A stretch of 14,994 nt of DNA from Candidatus Zixiibacteriota bacterium (GTDB taxonomy: Bacteria; Zixibacteria; MSB-5A5; CAIYYT01). A model generated the notes under the pieces. That model saw only the letters and a list, made by a program, of their open reading frames with translations. It ran no database searches and was not told the origin of the DNA. Made by a program: the position numbers and the translations under genes. Each line of letters opens with the position of its first letter. Within the stretch, counting starts at the first letter, position 1. Location: assembly GCA_963205155.1 (NCBI GenBank), contig CAUJJY010000212.1:1-14994 (forward strand), read 5' to 3'. Positions 1-5,753 of this stretch are shown here, piece after piece.

Positions 1-2
1 AA

Positions 3-1145
3 ATGGGCGTCTTAATCAGTCTCGAGCAATTCCAAACCACAGTATCTGACGAACAGACCTGTCTTATCCTCAACTCTCGCCAATCCAAGCGACCGTGCGG
101 TGCGGACGAATGGGTGGCGGCAACTAAGGACGCAATCAGCCATTATTCTTCTCGGGAATCCCTCTTTCTCACCTCGATTGGGATGAATAGTTGGGAATTG
201 ACTGTTCACCTCGTGAATATCCTCGGCGGTCGGCAGATCATTGTCATCCCTACGGACCTTACCGAATACGGCTACTTTTCGATTGACGATTTCCTACGGA
301 GCTTCAGACTCGATGAAGAGCGAACTTCCCTCCTGATCTTGAATAGTTCCAAAGACCAACCTTCTGAAGAATGGCCGCAGGCACGCGATGAGTTCCTGTT
401 TGCTAGTGCCCGTATATTGGTTTCTGTATCGGTTCGACCTTCTGGCCGCCTTCAATCACTCCTCGCGAATTCAAACGGCATAGTCGACAGCTCGTTTCGT
501 ACTCATTATCGCAAACCGACCGACCGTGTGCACTATGACTGGAATGGGATAAATCTCAATCCGCGGGTCGGTGATGGTTGGGATGGTCTGACTCATTGGA
601 CGAGATCCGGTTTTAGCCCGCTTGAAACGGGAGATCATTTTGACTTCTACAGTGCAATACTGGAATCGAAGGGCTATCCGTTTTCTGCCTTACATATCCT
701 CGAACGAATCCTGCAGGATGGTAGAATCCTCGCCTCCAGCCGATTCATTCGCGGAGGATACCCAGTTGTGTCATTGACAGCTCAATCCCCCATCGATGCA
801 ATCAAGTTGATGCGCTGGCGGAAACGATACGCTTATTACAGCTTCGAACCTTACGGAATTAGCATTGATGCCTCATTTGCCCACCGGCTCGGCATCCGGC
901 CCGTGTCGTATGGCACCGTTGCGGATTTCGACTCGCTCCCCGAACCTGACCGGCCATTCTTTCAGAACGCAGGTTCAGAGGTTGCAGAGTGGCGACCGGA
1001 AGCCGAATGGCGACACGTCGGGGATCTGAACTTGCGGGACATCCCTCCCGAAATGATGCGGGTATATACTTACCGGGAAAGTGAGATTGAAGGATTACGG
1101 GCGTTGTCGCCTTGCGAAGTGGTATCCCTGACGATCGGAGACTAA
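3..1145 (+). CDS. SLOG (DprA-like) + AbiGi/DUF2971-like two-domain protein, 5' end uncertain
   Basis: Long uninterrupted frame of 380 aa. The ATG lies 2 nt from the window edge, so the true start may be upstream and no ribosome site can be judged. Residues about 1-165 read like a Rossmann fold of the DprA/SLOG kind: 'ESLFLTSIGMNSWE' (52-65), then 'GGRQIIVIPTD' (75-85), then 'ARDEFLFASARILVSVSVRP' (127-146), which resembles the 'RNxxIAxLSDxVLVVEA' strand-helix of DprA. Residues about 245-380 resemble the AbiGi/DUF2971-type domain: 'YGISIDASFAHRLGIRPVSY' followed by 'PEAEWRHVGDLNL', matching that domain's 'YGI..RPVxY...EREWR' pattern. SLOG domains are known as nucleotide-ligand sensors or processors in conflict systems, and AbiGi-like proteins as phage-exclusion factors. 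A defence role is therefore an inference. No signal peptide or membrane segment is seen, so it is probably cytoplasmic. Its stop overlaps the convergent gene by 4 nt. The coding call is sure; the domain call is moderate. Confidence 0.8.
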   Translation: MGVLISLEQFQTTVSDEQTCLILNSRQSKRPCGADEWVAATKDAISHYSSRESLFLTSIGMNSWELTVHLVNILGGRQIIVIPTDLTEYGYFSIDDFLRSFRLDEERTSLLILNSSKDQPSEEWPQARDEFLFASARILVSVSVRPSGRLQSLLANSNGIVDSSFRTHYRKPTDRVHYDWNGINLNPRVGDGWDGLTHWTRSGFSPLETGDHFDFYSAILESKGYPFSALHILERILQDGRILASSRFIRGGYPVVSLTAQSPIDAIKLMRWRKRYAYYSFEPYGISIDASFAHRLGIRPVSYGTVADFDSLPEPDRPFFQNAGSEVAEWRPEAEWRHVGDLNLRDIPPEMMRVYTYRESEIEGLRALSPCEVVSLTIGD

Positions 1146-1621
1146 CGCTTGCCGTGAATATCAGGACGGGCGAACTTGTCGCCGTCTTTCGGCATCAATG
1201 GAGAGCTTTGTTGGTAATCTGACTTGCCCACCTGGGAATTGTAGATTCGCATACGAACGGTAAAGTCCTGACAAGACTGGCATCGACTGATATTGTTGGC
1301 TTTGTCCTTTGGAACCCGGCGCGTCTTGGTATGATTAGGAGCGAAAATTTGCTTACCGATGACCTCGTAGCCCTTGGCATGATCGCGGTCGTCGTTCCAC
1401 TTGACTCCCTGAACCACACGCTGGTTGCTTTCGTCATAGATCGTCACGCCCGGGCAGTCAATTATGACGTATTCCTTTTCTTCGTGATAGTCGCGCGAGG
1501 CCGAATTGAAGAAACCATAGAAGTCGCCATATCTCTCGTTACACGGCAAACACAGGTAGACCCCTTTGTATTCGCGCATGACCTTGCCACAGATGTGGCA
1601 GCGCTGGGACTTGTCGTCCAT
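1142..1621 (-). CDS. Hypothetical zinc-finger protein, 159 aa
   Basis: No recognised family. The N-terminus carries a treble-clef or zinc-ribbon style site, CxxC at C8/C11 and CxxC at C24/C27. A third CxxC follows at C114/C117 ('CQSCQDF'). The middle (residues 50-100) looks beta-rich with 'EYVIIDCPGVTIYDE'. The tail is polar and Lys/Arg-rich, ending 'RPDIHGKR'. The ATG follows the stop of the upstream 58-aa zinc-ribbon gene by 5 nt, and the purine-rich stretch AAGGGATAGG spans that stop, so the two are almost certainly co-translated. The last bases overlap the stop of the convergent plus-strand SLOG-like gene. It could be a nucleic-acid-binding or scaffold protein; the sequence does not decide this. 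The antisense 200-aa frame over this region has no ribosome site and loses out to the CxxC-rich reading. Confidence 0.75.
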   Translation of the reverse strand: MDDKSQRCHICGKVMREYKGVYLCLPCNERYGDFYGFFNSASRDYHEEKEYVIIDCPGVTIYDESNQRVVQGVKWNDDRDHAKGYEVIGKQIFAPNHTKTRRVPKDKANNISRCQSCQDFTVRMRIYNSQVGKSDYQQSSPLMPKDGDKFARPDIHGKR

Positions 1622-1626
1622 ATCGC

Positions 1627-1803
1627 CTATCCCTTGCCGCCGTCGGCGACGCCATGGACTGATGAAGGCAGGTTGAGGAATCGGCAGGAGTCGCCGACGA
1701 CCTCAATGCGACACGCCGGACAGCGCATCGACCCGCGTGACTTGATTAGCTTTCCGCTGCAGAGCGGACAGTTCGTTCTTTTACGGCGCTTGAATGGCCT
1801 CAT
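1627..1803 (-). CDS. Small zinc-ribbon protein, 58 aa
   Basis: A short gene read directly from the minus strand. It begins 'MRPFKRRKRTNCPLC' and has two CPxC knuckles, C12/C15 and C28/C31, 12 residues apart, which is a classic minimal zinc ribbon. A strongly basic N-terminus (KRRKR) precedes it, and the tail is short and Gly-rich, ending 'ADGGKG'. A purine-rich site GGGGAGAGAG lies just 5' of the ATG. The stop is 5 nt before the next minus-strand gene, which also opens with a CxxC pair, so the two form a tight pair. The basic arm plus ribbon would suit binding RNA, DNA or an acidic partner; this is inference. The paired cysteines and good signals make it very unlikely to be a chance frame. 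Confidence 0.75.
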   Translation of the reverse strand: MRPFKRRKRTNCPLCSGKLIKSRGSMRCPACRIEVVGDSCRFLNLPSSVHGVADGGKG

Positions 1804-1816
1804 ACTCTCTCCCCGT

Positions 1817-1831
1817 CGGGCGGTGCGCCCG
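1817..1831 (-). other. GC-rich hairpin before the 58-aa zinc-ribbon gene
   Basis: A perfect inverted repeat: 6-bp arms CGGGCG (1817-1822) and CGCCCG (1826-1831) around a 3-nt loop. On the minus strand it ends about one nucleotide before the GGGGAG ribosome site of the 58-aa gene. It lacks a following U run, so it is not a standard intrinsic terminator. In the mRNA it could stabilise a processed end or modulate translation. Confidence 0.4.
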
Positions 1832-1871
1832 CCTCAAAGTTCTTTGACTCAAGCGATCTGCCAGAACGTGC

Positions 1872-2195
1872 TTATCCCCGGAACAACATCACACCGGCAA
1901 ACAGCGCTGCTGCCACCGGCAGGATGTGCATAAAGCTAAGTGGCGATAACCATGCCCCTACCAGGGCAACTGCCACTGATGGTATGGCCACGCAGCGTAC
2001 AATGTCGAACGAGAGCTTAACCAGCCGCCAGAGCAAGAGTACCGTTAACGCGGCCACGGCCAAGTACACTGCCCATGCTGTTACCGGCCCGTACTGCGCT
2101 GTCAGGTAACCGTGGAGTGTCACTGCCGTCTCCGACAGCCGTCCAGGCATATCGACTACTAATTGCGAGAACTGCGCCTTCAACCCTGCGAACAT
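1872..2195 (-). CDS. Small inner-membrane protein, 107 aa
   Basis: No recognised family. It begins 'MFAGLKAQFSQLVVDMPGRL', an amphipathic stretch. A first hydrophobic segment follows at about residues 43-58 ('VYLAVAALTVLLLWRL'). A longer hydrophobic region spans about 69-105 ('AIPSVAVALVGAW' and 'ILPVAAALFAGVMLF') and probably forms two helices. This start is preferred over one 42 codons upstream: the longer version would overlap the 78-aa gene by 115 nt, whereas this ATG has AGGGGAAG about 7 nt before it and sits 11 nt after that gene's stop. The N-terminal amphipathic region followed by a small membrane domain recalls colicin-V-production-like or holin-like small membrane proteins, but no specific match can be claimed. 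It is third from the end of a four-gene minus-strand run. Confidence 0.65.
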   Translation of the reverse strand: MFAGLKAQFSQLVVDMPGRLSETAVTLHGYLTAQYGPVTAWAVYLAVAALTVLLLWRLVKLSFDIVRCVAIPSVAVALVGAWLSPLSFMHILPVAAALFAGVMLFRG

Positions 2196-2206
2196 TCCAA
2201 CTTCCC

Positions 2207-2443
2207 CTATTCGTAATCTGATGAAATTGTCTCGTCCATCGGCTCGATCGTCAGTGAGGATTCCCCAACGCGCTGCAACCCGATCATGCGCCTGGTGAGA
2301 AAGTTCTGCGATGTAATCCACTTCTGCGACAAGTCGAGAACTTCCTGCTGCTCGACCTCGGTAATCCAGTCAATCACGACAGAATCGTAATGCTGGTCGT
2401 CAACCGTCAGGTCGTCCATCGTCAGTGTGAACTTCACGCGCAT
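2207..2443 (-). CDS. Hypothetical small acidic protein, 78 aa
   Basis: First gene of the four-gene minus-strand run. It has an excellent ribosome site, AGGAGG, 8 nt upstream of the ATG. The product is soluble and acidic, starting 'MRVKFTLTMDDLTVDDQHYD' and ending 'DETISSDYE', with no cysteines, no signal peptide and no membrane segment. An amphipathic helix is likely at residues 30-45 ('VEQQEVLDLSQKW'). I do not recognise it. Its position directly ahead of a small membrane protein, 11 nt away, suggests that the two products act together; that is inference. Confidence 0.65.
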   Translation of the reverse strand: MRVKFTLTMDDLTVDDQHYDSVVIDWITEVEQQEVLDLSQKWITSQNFLTRRMIGLQRVGESSLTIEPMDETISSDYE

Positions 2444-2605
2444 CGAGCTTCCTCCTTCGGCACTTTATCTGGCATCTCTCTGTGCAGATACATTACCGAG
2501 CTGTTCTGAAGTTTTTGACGGGGGTTATACTGTTGGCAGATTTGGGCTTGAGTGGCTGTTCAAAAGGAAACAGCACCTGCGCGACTATTTTGCATGCGTG
2601 TTTTT

Positions 2606-2632
2606 GTGGGGAGTCCCCCATATCGTGGGGAG
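2606..2632. promoter_or_regulatory. GTGGGGAG direct repeats with an inverted CCCCCA, candidate operator
   Basis: An exact 8-bp repeat GTGGGGAG lies at 2606-2613 and 2625-2632, start-to-start 19 nt. Between them CCCCCA (2615-2620) is complementary to the TGGGG of either copy, so two alternative short hairpins are possible. The element ends about 10 nt before the likely -35 box of the Cys-rich gene, where an activator or repressor would bind. It also lies in the shared upstream region of the divergent minus-strand run. Confidence 0.35.
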
Positions 2633-2641
2633 AAAGTCCTT

Positions 2642-2670
2642 ATGTCACTTTCGGATATCGCGTATATACT
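2642..2670 (+). promoter_or_regulatory. Sigma-70-like promoter of the Cys-rich protein gene
   Basis: The -10 box TATACT (2665-2670) matches 5 of 6 consensus positions. It is preceded at exactly 17 nt by ATGTCA (2642-2647), 4 of 6 for the -35. The expected transcription start is about 2677, which is the A of the ATG, so the message would be leaderless. This agrees with the absence of any Shine-Dalgarno sequence before that ATG. Confidence 0.45.
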
Positions 2671-2676
2671 CTTGTT

Positions 2677-3516
2677 ATGCAGACCGAATGGCGCAATCTC
2701 TACAAGCGGTCCGACATCTTCTTCTGTCCGCATCGACTGCACAAGCACCGCGAAAGCGGCACTTCCGTATGGCACATACTCAAGAACAAAGGCTGCTTTC
2801 CGCAAGGCTGCATGTCATTTCGCTGGCGCTGCCAGAAATTCGAGAACGGACAGAAATGCCACCGCGACAAGAAACACGTCGGCAAGGACTGTTTCTCCTG
2901 CCCCTTCTTCTTCGATCTCAAAGAAGCACACCAGCCCGAGTTACAGATCGATCGGACCGAATATGATGCCTTCGTGCGACAATTCGAGGAGTTCGAGGAT
3001 TGGGTAAACGACATCAAGGGAAAACGAATCGAAGTGCGCGGGACAGTGAAATCGATCAATCCATTATTAGTCAACCACGGCGAAAATGGGAATCTGCGTA
3101 TCGCCGGTCGCGGCGTCCTATTCTATTTCCGCAATGGGATCTTCGGTTATGATAAGTTCCTCGACCCGTTCTATGCGAGGCTGTCATTCGACGTCTATGA
3201 GCGTTCCGAGGTCGCTGTCGGCGATGAAATCGATATGAAGGGGCAATTGGAGATCGATCGCGGGAGGTTTGTCTTCGAACGGGTAGGCTCAATCGAGAAA
3301 TTGCACGACGCCGGCAACGACCCGGTTGAGACCGGTCATTTTCGCCAGGCTAAATTCACCGGCACATTAATCGACGGTCAACCGGCAAAGTGCCTGCGCT
3401 GTCAGCACGGGCTCTTGATTGACTCTGTTAATGGAGATGGTCGTTCCCAGCCGCGGCGACTGATGTACTGCACCAAAGGCGTGGCTGACTACCGCTATTG
3501 CCCCTACAACGTCTAG
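2677..3516 (+). CDS. Cys-rich, OB-fold-like protein, 279 aa
   Basis: Unrecognised family with three visible parts. (1) N-terminal Cys cluster: C17, C40, C45, C52, C61, C72, C75, with 'CHRDKKHVGKDCFSC' at 61-75; this could hold zinc or an iron-sulfur cluster. (2) Residues about 110-225 are beta-rich and read like an OB fold: 'GKRIEVRGTVKSINPLL' opens it, and 'VGDEIDMKGQLEIDRGRF' is a typical OB closing strand pair. (3) A C-terminal four-Cys site: C239/C242 (CLRC), C265, C275. Zinc plus OB suggests nucleic-acid binding, by inference. The ATG at 2677 is preferred because a -10 box sits 6 nt before it. The open frame continues upstream to a GTG at 2482, but that extension has no ribosome site. 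It converges on tsaD with only 9 nt between the stops and no terminator. Confidence 0.75.
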   Translation: MQTEWRNLYKRSDIFFCPHRLHKHRESGTSVWHILKNKGCFPQGCMSFRWRCQKFENGQKCHRDKKHVGKDCFSCPFFFDLKEAHQPELQIDRTEYDAFVRQFEEFEDWVNDIKGKRIEVRGTVKSINPLLVNHGENGNLRIAGRGVLFYFRNGIFGYDKFLDPFYARLSFDVYERSEVAVGDEIDMKGQLEIDRGRFVFERVGSIEKLHDAGNDPVETGHFRQAKFTGTLIDGQPAKCLRCQHGLLIDSVNGDGRSQPRRLMYCTKGVADYRYCPYNV

Positions 3517-3525
3517 CTCTGGACT

Positions 3526-4527
3526 CTACGCTAGCGGCAAGTACGGCACCGCAACCAACGAATGATCCGATTGCTCACCCCGCGCTAACCTAAAGTAACC
3601 CGCCGAAGCAATCATCGCGGCATTGTCGGTGCAATACTTGAATGCAGGGAACAAAACTCGGATACCCTTCTGCGCAGCCCGCTCGACAAACGCCTCACGT
3701 AACCGCGAATTGGCGGCTACACCTCCCCCGACAGCAACTAGGTCGATTCCGTGGTCAAGCGCGGCATTGAGCGACGGCGTCACCAGCATATCGATGACTC
3801 GCTCCTGAAACGACGCGCAAATGTCATTGAGATACTGACTGCGAAAATCATCCGATTTATCGCGCAAGTAGACGGCAACAGAAGTTTTCAGGCCCGAGAA
3901 CGAAAACTGATACTCTCCCTTCTTGAAATGAGACCTCGGAAAGCGATGAAACTCGCGATCTCCGACTTTCGCCAGTTGATCAATCATGTATCCCCCCGGA
4001 TATCCAAGTCCAAGCAATTTGGCGACCTTGTCAAATGCCTCCCCGGCGGCATCATCGCGCGTTGATCCAAGGATCGTGTATTGGCACCAGTCTTCGACTC
4101 TTACTAACAACGTGTGCCCGCCAGACACAATCAGCGTAATAAACGGCGGTTTCAGCGAGTTATCCGCAAGCAGATTGGCGAAGATATGCCCTTCCAAATG
4201 ATTAACGCCGATCAGCGGCAAATTCCATCCAAACGACAGCGCCTTCGCAAAGTTCAGGCCAACCATCAGCGAACCGATCAGACCCGGACCTCGCGTTACG
4301 GCAATTGCATCGATTGACGAGGGCGAGATATCGTAGGCTTTTTTGCAGGTTTCAAATACCGGCGTAATCTTGCGCAGTTGCTGGCGCGAGGCGATTTCCG
4401 GGACAATGCCGCCGAATTCCGAATGCTCAACCTGCGAATAGACAAAGTCGGCCAAAACGACCTTGCCGTCTTCAACGACTGCAACTGCCGTTTCGTCGCA
4501 CGAGGTTTCTATGCCGAGTATTTTCAT
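3526..4527 (-). CDS. tsaD: tRNA N6-adenosine threonylcarbamoyltransferase TsaD
   Basis: TsaD transfers the threonylcarbamoyl group from threonylcarbamoyl-AMP to A37 of ANN-decoding tRNAs, making t6A with TsaB and TsaE. The full 333 aa has every family hallmark. The opening is 'MKILGIETSCDETAVAVVED'. The metal-binding HxxxH is H110/H114 in 'NHLEGH', and D301 is in 'CTDNAAMIA'. The ASKHA nucleotide site shows 'SGGHT' (135-139) and 'GGGVAANSRLRE' (267-278). 'FSFSGLKTSV' is at 208-217. Length is normal (about 335-345 in most bacteria), with no damage. The start shares one base with the ybbR stop (TAATG) and has no Shine-Dalgarno of its own, so it is probably translated by reinitiation. Neither tsaB nor tsaE is in the window. 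Confidence 0.97.
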   Translation of the reverse strand: MKILGIETSCDETAVAVVEDGKVVLADFVYSQVEHSEFGGIVPEIASRQQLRKITPVFETCKKAYDISPSSIDAIAVTRGPGLIGSLMVGLNFAKALSFGWNLPLIGVNHLEGHIFANLLADNSLKPPFITLIVSGGHTLLVRVEDWCQYTILGSTRDDAAGEAFDKVAKLLGLGYPGGYMIDQLAKVGDREFHRFPRSHFKKGEYQFSFSGLKTSVAVYLRDKSDDFRSQYLNDICASFQERVIDMLVTPSLNAALDHGIDLVAVGGGVAANSRLREAFVERAAQKGIRVLFPAFKYCTDNAAMIASAGYFRLARGEQSDHSLVAVPYLPLA

Positions 4528-5447
4528 TAGCGCTGGTGGATTTGTACCGAATCCAATGGATTGCCGACCAGTACCACGTTGCCAGGGAGAGCATATTTGA
4601 TGGCCGCCCGCGTTGAATCACGATAGCCGCCGTCGGCCTCGAAACTGGCGCGAATTTGCCGCCAATCGACCGAATCGCGCATCGACGTCGGGAATCCCAC
4701 CCGAACCGACGTCAGTCTGGGGTAATAGGTGAACCGCGAAGCATCAAAGTCAAGCGGTGCTCGGATCGCCAAACTATCGAGCGACCTTTCAGCCATTGGC
4801 TCGACGTTAAGTGATATGGTCACCGAAGAGTCGCTCAAAGAAAGGTGCAGCGAGTCAGGAACCATCAGCCTCACCTTGTGTGAAGTGGACGTCGTTAGTC
4901 CGTTTAGCTCAACCGCCGCCGTCGAGACCTTTTTGAGATTCCGTATGATGGTCGCCGGACCCGAGACACGAATCATCTCCGGCTCAATCCTTGGTCGACC
5001 CGCAATCAAGAACCCCTCGGCTGGCTTAGCCTTGACTTCGCTCTCAATCAGCACATTCTTCTCGGACACGCGTTCAAATCGCAGGAAGAGTTTTCTTGGA
5101 AAAGCGATTTCGACGCGTTCATAAACCTGGTCGAAAGCCGCTGCCGCGATACGATCGGTCAAGTCGTGTTCAATCGAACCTTCGCGAAATTCGGAAGCAT
5201 CGACTTGAACAACAATATCCTTGGTTGCAAGCGCGATAAGTTGCTTGCCGGTCGCTTTTACGCGAAGCGTCATTGTCGAGGGAAAGTCGCTGACCAGGAC
5301 AAGTCCGGCGGGAACATTGCTTAGGACTAACGTCGCATCGAGCTGATATTCATATGCCTTGTTGGTAGCCACGTGTACCCATAGCAATAGGGCAAGCAAT
5401 ACAGCCCCGATTTTCAAGGTCAGATTGTTGAAAGGGTTAAAGCGCAT
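4527..5447 (-). CDS. YbbR-domain membrane-anchored protein (CdaR-like)
   Basis: The N-terminus 'NLTLKIGAVLLALLLWVHV' (8-26) is the typical YbbR signal anchor: short cytoplasmic stub, one helix, and a large outside domain. Residues about 35-300 hold repeated YbbR-type beta domains, each with the 'L..S..P..V.V...G' pattern, for example 'DFPSTMTLRVKATGKQL' (54-70) and 'PEMIRVSGPATIIRNL' (155-170). In Firmicutes the related CdaR regulates the c-di-AMP cyclase CdaA/DisA-type enzyme, usually from the neighbouring gene. No cyclase is visible next to this one; its neighbours are a zinc ribbon and tsaD. The ribosome site GAGGTG is well placed and lies 25 nt after the upstream gene's stop. The cdaR symbol is withheld because the partner is not in view. 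Confidence 0.9.
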   Translation of the reverse strand: MRFNPFNNLTLKIGAVLLALLLWVHVATNKAYEYQLDATLVLSNVPAGLVLVSDFPSTMTLRVKATGKQLIALATKDIVVQVDASEFREGSIEHDLTDRIAAAAFDQVYERVEIAFPRKLFLRFERVSEKNVLIESEVKAKPAEGFLIAGRPRIEPEMIRVSGPATIIRNLKKVSTAAVELNGLTTSTSHKVRLMVPDSLHLSLSDSSVTISLNVEPMAERSLDSLAIRAPLDFDASRFTYYPRLTSVRVGFPTSMRDSVDWRQIRASFEADGGYRDSTRAAIKYALPGNVVLVGNPLDSVQIHQR

Positions 5448-5472
5448 GTCACCTCACGCGCGGCGGAAACGA

Positions 5473-5664
5473 CTACTTGTTGGACGGCAGAATCGTCTTG
5501 CCGAATGAAATTTCACCGTTATCAATCCGCAGATTAAAGCCACACTCCGGGTTTGAACAGGCCCAGGCTTTGAAGCGAATCGCGGCGCCTTCACGCCCGT
5601 AATCGGAAAGCGGGAGCAGGCGGCCGACCTTGCATTTGAGACATTCGGGAAGTTGAGTGTCCAT
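5473..5664 (-). CDS. Zinc-ribbon protein, 63 aa
   Basis: Small soluble protein with a zinc-ribbon arrangement: CxxC at C8/C11 ('CLKCKVGRLLPL') and CxxxxC at C36/C41 ('CSNPECGFNLRIDNG'). The second knuckle followed by a beta hairpin resembles the general rubredoxin/ribbon folds that occur with ribosome- or RNA-linked proteins. It has AAAGGA upstream of the ATG and is the first gene of the zinc-ribbon - ybbR - tsaD operon. The next gene starts 25 nt after its stop. Function is unknown; being in a tsaD operon hints at a translation-related role but does not show it. Confidence 0.8.
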   Translation of the reverse strand: MDTQLPECLKCKVGRLLPLSDYGREGAAIRFKAWACSNPECGFNLRIDNGEISFGKTILPSNK

Positions 5665-5715
5665 AACGCTACATTCCTTTGGCGGTTGCAGTTGCTCTTC
5701 TTTGGGTCACGCCGC

Positions 5716-5744
5716 AAATTAACTGCAGCCGCATGTGAAGTCAA
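5716..5744 (-). promoter_or_regulatory. Possible promoter of the zinc ribbon-ybbR-tsaD operon
   Basis: On the minus strand TTGACT (5744-5739; 5 of 6) is followed after 17 nt by TAATTT (5721-5716; only 3 of 6). It lies about 50 nt before the ATG of the 63-aa gene, in the short gap after the FG-GAP gene. The good -35 and correct spacing support it; the poor -10 keeps it tentative. Confidence 0.35.
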
Positions 5745-5753
5745 ATGAATTGA

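Noticed and set aside
1331..1933. 200-aa plus-strand open frame
   Set aside because: It is antisense to the zinc-finger and zinc-ribbon genes, has low-complexity Val/Arg composition and no ribosome site. The minus-strand reading has paired CxxC motifs and ordered spacing.
2196..2321. Longer start for the membrane protein
   Set aside because: It would overlap the 78-aa gene by 115 nt. The internal ATG at 2195 has a ribosome site and correct operon spacing.
2515..2531. TTGACG followed by TATACT on the plus strand
   Set aside because: Spacing is only 5 nt, far from the 15-19 nt needed for a sigma-70 promoter.
2482..2676. GTG-started extension of the Cys-rich protein with a lipobox-like 'LGLSGC'
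   Set aside because: No ribosome site at the GTG, the extension runs through repeats and a promoter-like sequence, and the rest of the protein looks cytoplasmic. The -10 box 6 nt before 2677 argues for the shorter form.
2427..3007. Two further plus-strand frames (179 and 151 aa) over the Cys-rich gene
   Set aside because: Composition is unlike a real protein, they lack domain motifs, and they lie in other frames of a gene with clear Cys patterns.
3517..3525. Possible bidirectional terminator between the Cys-rich gene and tsaD
   Set aside because: Only 9 nt lie between the stops, and no stem-loop with a T run is present on either strand.
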